Shown here one piece after another: positions 1 through 9,984 of a DNA stretch of 64,000 nucleotides (the first letter of the stretch is position 1; each line of letters begins with the position of its first letter). Position numbers and translations under genes: made by a program. Source of the stretch: Microdochium bolleyi (taxonomy: Eukaryota; Ascomycota; Sordariomycetes; Xylariales; Microdochiaceae); the NCBI GenBank assembly GCA_001566295.1, contig KQ964248.1, forward strand, positions 2,108,001 through 2,172,000. The letters run 5' to 3'. Under the pieces are notes generated by a model that was not told the DNA's origin, made no database searches, and was given only the letters and a program-made list of their open reading frames with translations.

Positions 1-155
1 ACAGTACCCGCCTCGGTCTCGTTCAGTCTGTCCTTACCATCCTGGAAAGCACCCACGCTCTAGAAGCACATTATCTACTGCAGCATTGTCTTGGTCAGGA
101 CATCAAGTTCACCACCTCCCCTGATTATTCTTGACATCACACACAACCGACCATC

Positions 156-665
156 ATGCGTTTTTCTCGCGCTCTTTCCATGACCGCCATGGTCGGTCAT
201 GGCCTCGCCCGGGACGACAACGCCAAACAAGACAACCTGCAAGAATTCCGCCTCAATCTTGTCAACCATACTCGCACCGACGAGACTAATGGATACCGCT
301 GGAGATGCAGGGAGTCTCACAGCAAGGTAAGCACGGCCAACGCCCTTTATGCAACTTGATTTCGCTTACATCCAACGCTACAGGAGATTGAGAGTCCCCT
401 AGTGGAGGACTGTCTCGACGTGGTTGCCCAGTACAAGCAGGTGCAGGGTGAAGTCACCATTGAGTGGACCGCTGGCTGCTACAAAATCACGTCCGGCACC
501 TGCACTGGCTCCATCTGCCCTCAGAAAATGGGTCCTATCGTCGTCCAGCCTTCCCATGCGGCACAGTACTTCGAGAATCCAATCCTCGATGAGTGCATCA
601 GCAATGGCTACCACGGCTGGTGGACCGATACCGAGGGTCTCGGTATCGGCCTGTACTTGAGCTGA
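156..665 (+). CDS. small secreted cysteine-containing protein (effector-like), two exons
   Basis: Joined from 156-326 and 384-665 across a 57-bp intron (donor GTAAGC, acceptor ACAG). The joined frame encodes 150 residues. The N-terminus (MRFSRALSMTAMVGHGLA) has a basic start and a short hydrophobic run, so a signal peptide ending near residue 18 is plausible but weak. The mature part has six cysteines (about residues 51, 67, 89, 97, 102 and 128), three of them clustered around GTCTGSIC, and ends in a Trp/Gly-rich tail. Size, cysteine content and likely secretion fit fungal small secreted proteins. I recognise no named family and assign no activity. The ATG at 156 follows a pyrimidine/adenine-rich leader and is the first in-frame ATG. 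An antisense frame across 399-935 is taken as a shadow. Confidence 0.6.
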
Positions 666-1385
666 AGGTGAATCGTTCCGAGATTCGAAAGGTACTAGCT
701 GAGAGGAAGTGAGCGAGTGGTGACTTCTGCTCTTTCTATTGCTATGCAAGTAGATCGCCTGGGACTGGGAACAGATCTGACAGGGAGAGTGCACCATATC
801 GGCGCAGTGTGGAAGAGTGATCTGTCTCAAGAACGGCCTTGATCTCATGGCTAAATTCCAAGATGCTTGGTGAACCTGCAACCTCTGATGTTCACAATCA
901 AGTTTGGTACCTGGAGTAATTGAACACACAATCACTTGTCATTCATCACTGGCGTTTTTGTGTGAGACTTCACTCGATAGTTATGGTACACCAAGCCTCG
1001 AGGAGTGAATTTGGAAGACGTAATCTGATCCCTAGTCGGGCAATTTCCAGTCAATTATTTGGTCACTGTTTTCCGTGTGTGTAACAATGTATCTAAGAAG
1101 TACTTCCGCTGTCACTTTCGGGGCGCAGGTAACCTGGACATCGCTCAAGGTGAGGTGGGATCAAGAGGCAAAGGTTGCGCAAACTGTGCAGCACGGCTGT
1201 GTTGTGGCCCCACATGCCACTTCTGGATATGGCTTTCGAGGGACGGCTTGTTGGCGGAAGCCAATATTCGATCCTTCACAACTCAACGACCGTACAAATA
1301 CTGTCATAAAGCAAGACGGGAGCCGAAACACATTCTTTGACGCATAGCAATTTCGGCCTTGGCGTGGTGAACCGCCACAGCAATC
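666..1385. other. intergenic, no gene seen
   Basis: About 720 bp of 3' flank of the secreted-protein gene and probable promoter of the next plus-strand gene. Frames at 1059-1347 lack family resemblance or splice logic. No repeat or RNA gene was recognised. Confidence 0.5.
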
Positions 1386-1839
1386 ATGGTCAGTCAAACG
1401 CGACGCCGCACCTTGTTTACATCCGAGGGGGCGCTGATCTTACACGACATGCCTCACACACCCTGCTCACACTACAGAACAGAACAAGGACGGCTGCTAC
1501 ACTTACGTCCACATGCAGCGCCCGCGCGACGCGGATCTGTTCGAGGACTTCTGCAAGGACAGGCTGCCCGACGACGAGATCTACGTGGCCGCCCAGCACC
1601 AGCCCATCAACCCGGAGGACGAGGACGACGTGGTGCCGGACCAGCACGCGGCGTTTGGCATACAGAAGGCCACGCAGCGCAGCAGGGAGGCCGCGTGGAA
1701 GGACCTCGGGCTCGGCGAGCTCATGAGCAGGGGACCCGCGGCGTCGGCGGCGGGCGGCGCGGGAGGGAGTGGAGATGGACGTAGGAAGGGGGGCGCTGCT
1801 GTTGGCAAAGGCAGGGCGTATCGTGGTCTGCCGCGGTAG
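1386..1839 (+). CDS. uncharacterised short protein, possible ATG-only first exon
   Basis: A plus-strand frame from 1483 to the stop at 1839 encodes an acidic N-terminal half (DADLFEDFCKDRLPDDEIYV, later EDEDDVVPDQ) and a Gly/Ala/Arg-rich tail. The first internal ATG is at 1513, but the frame is open and protein-like upstream to 1483. Directly before 1483 is an acceptor (ACAG), and an ATG at 1386-1388 is followed immediately by GTCAGT. Splicing 1389-1482 would join that ATG in phase 0 to the frame, giving 119 residues starting MNKDGCYTYVH. If this is wrong, translation starts at 1513 and gives 108 residues. I recognise no family, and no membrane segment or signal peptide is visible. The existence of the gene is fairly likely; the start is uncertain. 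Confidence 0.45.
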
Positions 1840-2359
1840 GGAGTTCACTTGAGAGGCCTAACGGGCCGGGAACGTGGCGGCGTTTCTTCATGACGGGCGG
1901 CAACAACGTCTGGACGTCGTCTGTTGTCATGGCATCACAGCGGGCTCGGGGAAAATACATCGCCAAGATACAGTTTCGGCCGACGACGTGTACATCCATT
2001 GTGAGTACGAGCACGTGTCGATACAGGGGATCCGACAGCAATGCAAGGTTCAGTGGCGACACTCCGATAATCTTACACTAGAGCAGGTCGCGGCTGGCGA
2101 AGCCAAAGACTCGGAACCTTGACGTGAACAGACATGATCACTGGCGCCAGACATATCAAGATCTCGGAGCAGCGGAGAGAAACTGACCAAGCCAAAGTGG
2201 CCGGCACCTCAGAATTTGTTCTAGACAAGTATCAAAAATCAAGGCTCCAGAACGCCGTCCCAAGTTAGACTTTCTAACGCCGCGTGAATGCGCATTTCCA
2301 TCTCTAGGATAGCCCCCTTCTCGCCCCAACACGCCCTTCTCATGAGCGCGTTTAACACG
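1840..2359. other. intergenic between convergent genes
   Basis: About 520 bp between the 3' ends of the short plus-strand gene and the minus-strand TRAPP gene. A GTG-initiated frame at 1874-2122 has no recognisable features. Nothing else was seen. Confidence 0.5.
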
Positions 2360-3155
2360 CTAGCTCTTGCCGAGGAAGCTTTCCCTCTCCATGACTTCTG
2401 GCGCGAATTTAACCAGGAACACAGTCCTGCCCGGCCACATCTCCGCTGGGTCCTCCTGCTTCCCGACGCTATGCGCGGTGACTTTCGCCGGGAACGCGGC
2501 GCCATCGCAGACGCCCTCGATAATCCCGGCCACAAAGGCCGCACAGTTGAGCTGGCTCATATCCTTGGGCACACTAATGTAGCGGTTCACGAGGGGCTCG
2601 TTGTCGATGATCATGTACTCGTCGGGTTTCGTGGCGTCGCTGCTCTTCTCGAGACCGTCAGCCTGCCGCCCAAAGAGGTGCTGCCAGACGTTCTGCTTGA
2701 TGAAGTGCAGTAGTGTGATGATGTTGAGGGGCCGTGTCTGTGACCGCGGGGGTTCGCGGTGGAGGAGCAGGTCGAGGAGCTTGACGCCTATCGGATGGCC
2801 TTGGGTGTTGAGACTGTGATTGCGAAAAGAGGTTAGCTTCAAGGACCCTCCAGGATTCGCTACTCAAGCTCGTCCGGCTTGCTTGGGTCAATGGCAATGG
2901 GCTGGAGGGAACATCAGCTCCCTCTGGACCCCACACGTACCTCTTCTCGAGGTCCTGTATACTCTGGATGCCCTTGCGCGCATAGCCGACCATCTCGGCA
3001 AAGAGATACGCAAAGGCCGACCCGCTCAGCTCGCCCGTCTTTGTCCTGTTGAGCGGCCGGTGGTAGATGGTCTTGCCGTTCGAGGGGTACCGGAGCCCGG
3101 ACTGGTCTGCACCGCTGCCGCCCGCGGCCTTGCCGCTGTGCTGGAGGCTCGACAT
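2360..3155 (-). CDS. TRS31: TRAPP complex subunit Trs31 (TRAPPC5, Bet3 family)
   Basis: Exons 2941-3155 and 2360-2813 join across a 127-bp intron (donor GTACGT, acceptor CACAG) to give 222 residues. The family signature is clear: a Ser/Gly-rich start, then YHRPLNRTKTGELSGSAFAY, QDLEKSLNTQGHPIGVKLLD spanning the junction, RPLNIITLLHFIKQNVWQHL and LNCAAFVAGIIEG. This is the alpha/beta Bet3-like fold of TRAPPC5. In the known family it is a core subunit of the TRAPP complexes, which act as exchange factors for the Rab GTPase Ypt1/Rab1 and tether vesicles at the Golgi and autophagosome. The start at 3155 is the first ATG compatible with the conserved N-terminus. Its length matches fungal orthologues. 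It converges on the gene ending at 1839. Confidence 0.93.
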
Positions 3156-3705
3156 GCTGCCGCGTGTGTCCGCTACAGGGCAGTTTAGCCTTCCTGCTGG
3201 CTGTGCGACGCCTCTCTTGTCAGATCGTGAGGAGGGGCAGCCGCTTGTCGGCGCGAATCTGGATGATTGATGGATTGAACGTTGCGGGATGGTGTTTAGC
3301 GTCGTAGCTTGGTCGCAGGGGCAAGTTGGGGGTCCTTGTGCCGGAGCCCCGCACAGTGTTCTTCGACCTGGGGAGGAGCGTTTGGGGAACTTGCAGGGCA
3401 TGGGGTTTCTAGTCTCGATATCGTGTCACCAGCGACCAGCGACCCGTGAACTTTTATGTTTCCCGAAGCAGGTAGTGTGTGCTAAATAACATTGACAATC
3501 TGAGCTGCACCAAGTCTCATGTTGTGCCTTGTAAGGTGAGCTGGTTCCCTGTTGTCCCAGCCATATCGAGTCTAAACCTGAAAAGTATCTTGGTGGAAGG
3601 GATGATGTTGACGTCTAGTCTATATCAAAGCAATAAAGTTCCCTCGGGACGTCCTCCAGCGGCCTGTCCATTCTTGATGCACAGGAAGGTCAAGGTTCTC
3701 ACACT
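3156..3705. other. intergenic, Trs31 promoter and 3' flank of the CRAL-TRIO gene
   Basis: About 550 bp between two minus-strand genes. It should hold the Trs31 promoter. No recognisable element or further gene. Confidence 0.5.
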
Positions 3706-4741
3706 TCAAACGTCCTTGCCGCGCAGGTAATCCTCAGACTCGCCAATCTGCTTGCCACGAGCTTCCCAACGCTTTGTCTGCTCAGCACGCCTCTCATTCG
3801 AGAGCTTCTCAAGGGCTGGCCAGTACACTGAGTGATCATATTCAATCTCGGCCTCTCCACCAGGGAACTCGTTCCAGAGCTGCTCCTTGGGGACGAACTG
3901 CGTCATGTCTTCATTGAACTTGAGCTTCTCCCGAGTCAGGGGGTCGATGAAGGGAGTGATGAGCTTGAAGAAACCCCAGACAACCCAAGGGACTATGGGG
4001 TGAACGTTAGAATCACGATGCCAAGTCTCTCACCGCTTGCTGGAAAGGGGACCACCTGCCATTGATAATCATTGCCCTGCCGAGTCTCTCCGGGTAGTGC
4101 GTCTGGAGGACGTTGAGTACTTCGCGACCCTGGCTGAGGGGCGGTGAGGTGTTTGACCGGCTCTTGCTTTGCTTGAAGTTGATGAGAAGGGCAAGTGTCT
4201 CCTGGCCTATTGGCATGTTGTCGATTAACCGCTCGACCATGAAGAATAGATGCTGGTTCTGTCTGGGAGACTGGTCTGTGTTTTGGCGACCCGGATTGAG
4301 GTAGTGGCAGGGGCGACCCTGCTTATCGAAACCGAAAGAGATCTGCTTGCCGGTCTCGTTCTCCGGGGAGATGTGCTCGAATGTGAGCTCGTCGAGGCCG
4401 TACTCTCTGCGCCATGTCATGGTGTCAAGCAGACGCTTCTCGGCCTGCTCCTGGTTCCACTTGGTCGCGCGCAGATATCTCAAGAGGCACTCGCGTGTGA
4501 GCCACATCTTCTCGCGGTCTGTAACAGGACCAGCCTTGTCCTTCGTCGAAGGGACCTCTGTCCAGGACTTGGCCTTCTCCAGGAGCCATTCGTACTTGGT
4601 CTGCTCGTCGGTAGTCAGAGCTGGCCGTTCAGGTACCGTCACGCTGGGCAGAGGTGACAGGGCTGGTGTTTTGAAGGGGCCGACACCGGACGCTTTCTCC
4701 TGAACCACCGGGCCGACCGGCTGAGCAGCGGTAGTGGCCAT
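3706..4741 (-). CDS. CRAL-TRIO (Sec14-like) lipid-transfer protein, GC-AG intron
   Basis: Exons 4060-4741 and 3706-3992 give 322 residues. An N-terminal CRAL_TRIO_N helical region (around REKMWLTRECLLRYLRATKW, then EQAEKRLLDTMTWRREYGL) precedes the lipid-binding lobe (QISFGFDKQGRPCHYLNPGR, then HYPERLGRAMIIN, then VPWVVWGFFKLITPFIDPLT). This is the Sec14 superfamily; members move phosphatidylinositol or other lipids between membranes, but the ligand here is unknown. The conserved IIN-VPW junction is restored only if the 67-bp intron (3993-4059) uses a GC donor (GCAGGT) with a TTCTAAC branch and an ATAG acceptor; nearby GT donors shift the frame. Start chosen at 4741 (MATTAAQPVGP, context GCGATGG). 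The frame is open to an ATG at 4846, which would add 35 residues. It is divergent from POL12. Confidence 0.88.
3993..4059 (-). other. probable GC-AG intron of the CRAL-TRIO gene
   Basis: On the minus strand the intron begins GCAGGT at 4059 and ends CATAG at 3993, with TTCTAAC about 15 nt before the acceptor. Using either nearby GT instead leaves phase 2 and gives a frame that stops soon after, losing the conserved PFIDP segment. Confidence 0.75.
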
Positions 4742-5209
4742 CGCGGATGCAAAGGCACGGCTATTGGTCTGCCAGATTGCTTCTTCTCGAGCTTGCGTGT
4801 TTGCGTCGACGACAGAGGTATGCCCAGATGTAAAACCAGATGCCAAAGATGAGAGCGAAAGAAAGCTGGGGATGCTGTTGTGCTGACCGACAAGTCAAGA
4901 GATGGTCTAGTTTGATGAGTTGCGTTGACAGCCCGGACCAGGAACCCTTAGGTCCCCTAACCTCTTTTGATTCCGAACTTTTGGACCAACCACGGATATC
5001 ACCACCCCTTGGTGTCGCGTCCACAACGCCATGTAGCGGCCCCACCTTTGACTTCATCCCACTTTACACGGCCGACGCGACCAGACGCGTCCCTCTCGAA
5101 CCTCAAAAATACTTGCCGAGACGATTCTGTAAAGCAAGCAGCCGAGACGACAACCCGTGATCTTTTTGTCTCTGTTTATTGGACACAAATCATCACGAGA
5201 GCAGCAATC
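4742..5209. promoter_or_regulatory. divergent promoter, CRAL-TRIO gene and POL12
   Basis: 468 bp between two divergent start codons. It contains an ACGCGT box at 5085-5090 close to POL12. The POL12-proximal part is pyrimidine-rich. No further gene was seen. Confidence 0.6.
5085..5090. promoter_or_regulatory. MCB-like box (ACGCGT) upstream of POL12
   Basis: Palindromic ACGCGT about 120 bp before the POL12 ATG, within CCAGACGCGTCC. The same 12-mer occurs upstream of RFA3 (18111-18122). ACGCGT is the known binding core of the G1/S factor MBF in yeasts; a role here is inferred. Confidence 0.5.
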
Positions 5210-7407
5210 ATGGCAGACCCGGAGATCGAGGAGCTGAACGAAAAGTTCGGCACCGGCAATGCAGAGCTGGAGCCGGATGTCGTCGCAGAGCTCAAGTCCA
5301 TCATGAACATGCACTCGCTCTCCGTCCAGGACCTCTTCTTCAAGTGGGAGTCGTACTCCTTGAAGATGGAGATGACAGACATGAAGCCATCCTTGACGAC
5401 AATCCGAGCACTCAAGCAGGACATCCAGGACGCCCTGGTTAGGAGTAATCGGAGCCATGGGTCGCACATCAAGCAGGAAAAGCGTCCTGGAGCTACTCCA
5501 CGCACCGCTGTGAAGAACGGAGGTGACGTGTTCGGGATGTAAGGCTCATGTTGAGGAGATCTGAGCTATAACAATGTACTGACCCTGAGTAGGTTGGACG
5601 GGCTGGTCCCAAACACGCCAGGAGCCGCAAAGCTGAACCGGAGTGCTGGGCCAAAAAGGAGAGACTTCGAGTCTCCGTCAATGTCAAGAGTAAAAGGCAA
5701 TGTTCCTGGCAGCTCGCCGGACTCCAGGACGCCCGGCAAAACGGAGGATCTTGATTCGATGAATGCCGCACAGTACGTACCCCTATGGAGATCTGGCTCT
5801 TTCGATTCTAACAATGTACACAGCGCTCCCGCGTTTAGCGAAAGGCCGAATGCTGGCGAGCTGGTCGAAGTCCTGAACAGCCAGTTGGACGCCCCCGAGG
5901 CTCCGATTGCTCCTTATGGCGAGAGCCGAGTCAAATTGACGGCGGCCTCGGACCAAAAGAAACTCGCGTACAAGACCATGGCCATGAAGTTGTCAGAAGC
6001 CTCTGAGATCCTGGACGAGCGGATAGAGCAGTTCAAGAGCGTCGTCGAGGAGCATCACAGGCTGGACGATGATGCTTTCGGCAGCGCTGCAGCTCCAGGC
6101 ACCACTGAAATTGTTGCTGTTGGTCGCATTGCTTCAGACTCGCCTGAGGGCAAGCTTAACACTGCATCATTAGTATTGGAGACTTCGAGACGAACGGGCG
6201 GCGGCCGGCGAGTCCCGATCGATTTGAAGAAGCTCAACGGGCGATTTCAGTTCTTCCCCGGACAGATTGTTGCTTTCAAGGGCACAAATGCCAAGGGTGA
6301 CGAGTTCACCGTCAACCAGGTGCTTGAGATCCCGCCTCTCCCCAGTGCGGGCTCCACGCCTGCCGCGCTTGAGGCGCACAAGCAGCGGCTGCGCGGCGGC
6401 CCGGACGCCATGGACGCCGACGACGAGCCGGCACCGCTCAATGTCATCTTCGCCTCGGGTCCATACTCTGCAGACGACAACCTCGACTTTGAACCGCTGC
6501 ATGCTCTCTGCGAGCAGGCTGCCGACTCATATGCAGACGCTATCGTTCTGAATGGACCGTTCATCGACGTCGACCACCCGCTGATCGCATCAGGCGACTT
6601 CGACGTGCCCGAAGAAGCCAACATCGACCTGGACACGGCGACCATGACTACCGTCTTCAAGTACATGATCTCCCCGGTACTGAACCGCCTGGCCGCCGCG
6701 AATCCCAACATTACGATCCTGCTGGTTCCCTCGGTCCGAGACGTGGTCGAGAGACACGTCTCGTGGCCGCAGGAGCCATTTCCCAAGAAGGAGCTCGGCC
6801 TGCCGAAATCCGCAAAGATCATCGGTAACCCCATGACGCTGTCCATCAACGAAATGGTCCTGGGCCTCTCGTCTCAGGACGTGCTATGGGACCTGCGGGC
6901 CGAGGAGGTCGTCGGCCCCCGTGCGGCTGAGCCTAACCTGCTCTCCCGCGTGGCCAAGTATCTGATCGAGCAGCGCCACTTCTTTCCCATCTTCCCGCCC
7001 TCTGACAGGGCGAAGCTGCCCAAGACGGGCACAGCCGAGGGCGTGCCCACCGGCGCGATGCTCGACCTAAGCTATCTCAAGCTCGGCGAGATGGTCAGTG
7101 TGCGGCCGGACGTTGTGGTCGTGCCGAGTGCGCTACCGCCGTTCGTCAAGGTATGTTTCTAATGTCGAAGATCATCGCTCTCGCTCTGTCGGTTCTTGGC
7201 GGCTAATATTTGCATGCGATCATTTTGTAGGTTATCGAGAGTGTCGTTGTCATCAACCCGGGTTATCTGTCCAAGAGACGAGGAGCGGGTACGTACGCCC
7301 GGCTCACACTGTACCCGCCCAAGCTTTCTGAGCAGGAGATTGCCGAGGGCGCCGTGGTTAGCCACAAAATATTTGAGCGTGCGCGAGTGGAGATCACGAG
7401 AATATAG
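5210..7407 (+). CDS. POL12: DNA polymerase alpha subunit B (primosome regulatory subunit)
   Basis: Exons 5210-5538, 5593-5772, 5824-7150 and 7231-7407 encode 670 residues. The N-terminal helical domain (LEPDVVAELKSIMNMHSLSV) is followed by a Ser/Pro-rich linker, an OB-fold region (IDLKKLNGRFQFFPGQIVAF) and the inactive calcineurin-like phosphoesterase domain (LNVIFASGPYSADDNLDFEP, ADAIVLNGPFIDVDHPLIAS, LLVPSVRDV). In the family this subunit tethers the catalytic polymerase to primase and acts in replication initiation in the nucleus. The 51-bp intron at 5773-5823 has GTACGT and CTAAC-CAG signals but is a multiple of three without a stop, so retention would give 687 residues. The last exon (VIESVVVINPGYLSKRRG) confirms the 7151-7230 intron. 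Length is close to yeast Pol12 (about 705). The 3' end converges on MFAP1 with only 89 bp between stops. Confidence 0.95.
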
Positions 7408-7496
7408 TCATCAGATAGTCAAAAGTAATGAACAGGGTCATGATGCATGGCGCCTCTTTTGGAGTGTGTTTTGGCTGGATTCTGTGTGGTAAGAGA

Positions 7497-8915
7497 TTAC
7501 CTGGAATCTATCCTGCGCCGTTTGTCACTGTCGTAGCGATCCCCGTCGCGGGATGAGTCTCTTTTCCTCCTGCTCTCGCCCCGGTCATGGTCTCGCCGTG
7601 GTGATCTCGACCTTGATCTGGAGGATCGTCGCCGGTGCGAGTCCTGCTGCCTGTCGCGATCCCGCGGACTCCTATCCCTACGCCGGTCGTCTCTCCGCTC
7701 ACCAAGAGGGATCGCATTAGCGCCGCCTGGCCCCGACCGCTCCCTCTCCCTGTCTGATTTGAACCTCTCATCGACATTGCCGAAGCGATCGAAGGAGTCC
7801 TTGCCCGGCCTCCAGTCCCGTGAGGTATCGTAGCCCCACGAACCCGTATCCTCGGACTTGAGATCCCGGTACTTGGTCGCGCCCTTCTTGCCGAGCTTGG
7901 TCATGTCGCGCATCTGCAACGCCTTGGGCAGGAGCTCGCGGTTCTTGACATCGTCCGCAAACCGGGCACCCATGATGTCGCGGTTCGCCAAACCCTCGGC
8001 CTCCGCATCGTCGCGGTAGAACGCGCCCTTGTGGAAGTACTTCTGCATGAAACCCATCTTGCCTTTGCTGTCCTTCTCCTCCTGCTGCTTGGCGAGGAAA
8101 ACGTCGTCCTCGGCCCGGCGCTCCTCTTCGGTCAGGTTCCGCCGGCGCTCGACCTCCTCGCGCTCCTTCTCGCGCGTCTCGATCGCCTCGCGCTCGCGCT
8201 TGATGCGCTTCAGCTCGCGCAGCTTCCACGCGGCGAGCTCCGTCTCCGGGTCCACGTCGTCCTCGGTGTCGACGTCCTCCTCCTCGTCCACGACGTCGTC
8301 CCAGTGCTTCTTGCCCGCGGCCTTGGCGGCGGCGTCCTTGCGCAGCTGCTCCTCGACCAGCTCGTCCATGGCCTTCTTTTTGCGCTCCTCCTCCTCGGCA
8401 AGCCGCGCCGCCTCCTCGGCTTCTGTGCTTCGTGATGTGCCGGCAGCAGTGCCGTCGCCGGCCCGTTGTGATTTCGGTATGAACTTGGGGCGGAACATGA
8501 GCCGCGGTTTCGTCTCCTCTTCGGATTCCTCTTCTTCGCTGCTGCTCTCCTCTTCGGAGCCGGAGCCTTCGTCATCGTCGTCGTCGTCCGAGCCCTTCTC
8601 AGACTCGGTCACAAAGCCGGCGTCGGCAGCGTCCCGCTCGAGCTTGCGCGCCGCCTCCCGCCGCTCCGCGGCCTCCTCCTCCTGCTGCCGCCTCCGAGCA
8701 TCAAGATCGATCTTGCCGTTCGCGCTGAGGTTGCCCACGATCTTCCCTGCCGAGGGCGCCTTCGGCGGCGGCGCGGGCTTGTGCTTTGGCTGTTGGGTCG
8801 TGGTCTCGTTGACACTGGCATCGTCCGAGTCCGAGTCCGAGGACGCGCCCGTTGGCTTGCCTGCGCGGTGACGCGCTGGCCGGACGGGGTTGGCCGTCAT
8901 GCGCTTCGGCGGCAT
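7497..8915 (-). CDS. MFAP1: MFAP1 family spliceosomal B-complex protein
   Basis: Single exon, 472 residues from the ATG at 8915 (MPPKRMTANPVRPARHRAGK). The frame runs upstream to a non-ATG codon, so this ATG is preferred. The architecture is typical: a charged N-terminus, long Asp/Glu/Ser tracts (GSDDDDDDEGSGSEEE), Lys/Arg/Glu coiled coil, then the diagnostic C-terminal block (AEDDVFLAKQQEEKDSKGKM, GFMQKYFHKGAFYRDD, NRELLPKALQMRDMTKLGKK, TKYRDLKSEDTGSWGY). An RS/RD-rich tail follows. MFAP1 orthologues join the pre-catalytic (B) spliceosome, near Prp38 in the known structures. The nuclear splicing role is inferred from family. The strong reverse-strand frame at 8029-8871 is a shadow of Glu/Arg/Ser-biased codons. 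Confidence 0.93.
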   Translation of the reverse strand: MPPKRMTANPVRPARHRAGKPTGASSDSDSDDASVNETTTQQPKHKPAPPPKAPSAGKIVGNLSANGKIDLDARRRQQEEEAAERREAARKLERDAADAGFVTESEKGSDDDDDDEGSGSEEESSSEEEESEEETKPRLMFRPKFIPKSQRAGDGTAAGTSRSTEAEEAARLAEEEERKKKAMDELVEEQLRKDAAAKAAGKKHWDDVVDEEEDVDTEDDVDPETELAAWKLRELKRIKREREAIETREKEREEVERRRNLTEEERRAEDDVFLAKQQEEKDSKGKMGFMQKYFHKGAFYRDDAEAEGLANRDIMGARFADDVKNRELLPKALQMRDMTKLGKKGATKYRDLKSEDTGSWGYDTSRDWRPGKDSFDRFGNVDERFKSDRERERSGPGGANAIPLGERRDDRRRDRSPRDRDRQQDSHRRRSSRSRSRSPRRDHDRGESRRKRDSSRDGDRYDSDKRRRIDSR

Positions 8916-9384
8916 GATTGCGGTTTGGTTCACGCGATGAACCTACCTGCCAGTTCGAGTCGGATCAGGGTTCTGGATGTGGAAGGAATGCAAGGAGTTG
9001 GGTTGGTGGGACGGCGGAGAACTAGTATGTAGTCGCGATCAGGGCGTTGAAGCCTCGAAGGTCTGGGAGGCTAGCGCTGTAGATGCTAGCTGCCGCGCCG
9101 TGGTCTCCACTAAAAAGTTCATGTGGGTCACTAGAAGCATGGGCCGAACACCAATAATATCGATAAGCACTTTTACGTCAGGTTGGAAGGTCTGGAAGAA
9201 GAGCCGAGAATTCACCCTGAATTGTCGGAGTAATGATCGTGGTTGGAACAAGACAGTCTTATTCGTGATGTAAAGTATGTGGTATCTTCATCTTTTGTGG
9301 TTGGCAAATCATGATAAGCCCCAAACGCCGACAACGCCAAATGGTCCAAGCGAATAACCCGCACTTCTATACCGCCAGCATGTC
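8916..9384. other. intergenic, MFAP1 promoter and ALB1 3' flank
   Basis: 469 bp between two minus-strand genes. No distinct element recognised. Confidence 0.5.
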
Positions 9385-9984
9385 TCACAAGATGTCCTCG
9401 TCCACATCCTCCATGCCCTCTGGTAAAGGTACCGCCGCAGCATCCGCAGTGCTGGGCGCGGCCTTGACCTTGGTCTTGCTCTTGTCGAGCTTGCCCGAAC
9501 CCTCGTCGCTGTCCGAACTGTCCTCATCCCCAGGCATGGCCGCATTTAAGAAGTCCGGGATGGACTTGTTGATGTCGTCCCAGTTCTTCCTGCGCGTATC
9601 AACGACCCGGCCGCGGCTCTTGCTCAGGCTGACCTTGCGCTCTGTCCGCTCCATGATGGCCGCGGCACGATCCATGCTCTTCTCCTGCCGCTTGCGTGCC
9701 TTGCTACTCAGTTGGCGGCCCTTCTTGGTCTTCTTGGAGACGCCGGCATTCTGGTGGATGGAGAGGACCGATGGCCGGTGGTCGACGGACTCGGACGGGG
9801 GGCGGACCTCCTTCAGCGACTTGTCGGTGTCGATGTCGACGTCAGTGGCCCTCCTCGCTGCGCGCGAGTGGACGGACGGTGCTGGGAGGTGTTAGTCTCG
9901 ACGAAAGCCAGCTGGTGGCAAGAGCATTGCAGCATGGCACGGAAACATACCCCTTGTCTTCTTGGTGATGCCGCCCTTGGCCAT
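9385..9984 (-). CDS. ALB1: ribosome biogenesis protein Alb1 (60S shuttling factor)
   Basis: Exons 9951-9984 (34 bp) and 9385-9881 join across a 69-bp intron (donor GTATGT, acceptor CCCAG) to give 176 residues. The N-terminus MAKGGITKKTRAPSVHSRAA matches the conserved Alb1 start, followed by a Ser-rich stretch, a basic segment (SKKTKKGRQLSSKARKRQEK), a coiled region (MDRAAAIMERTERKVSLSKS), NWDDINKSIP, and an acidic C-terminus. In yeast, Alb1 binds the Arx1 export factor on pre-60S particles and shuttles between nucleus and cytoplasm. The start is fixed by the conserved MAK motif, which lies almost wholly in the tiny first exon. It is divergent from the UBP16-like gene. Confidence 0.9.

Noticed and set aside
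399..935. 178-codon minus-strand frame across the first gene
   Set aside because: Overlaps the spliced secreted-protein exon, and its start region lies in non-coding flank.
8029..8871. 280-codon plus-strand Ser-rich frame opposite MFAP1
   Set aside because: Mirror of Glu/Arg/Ala codons in MFAP1; pure Ser/Arg/Ala low complexity with no independent support.
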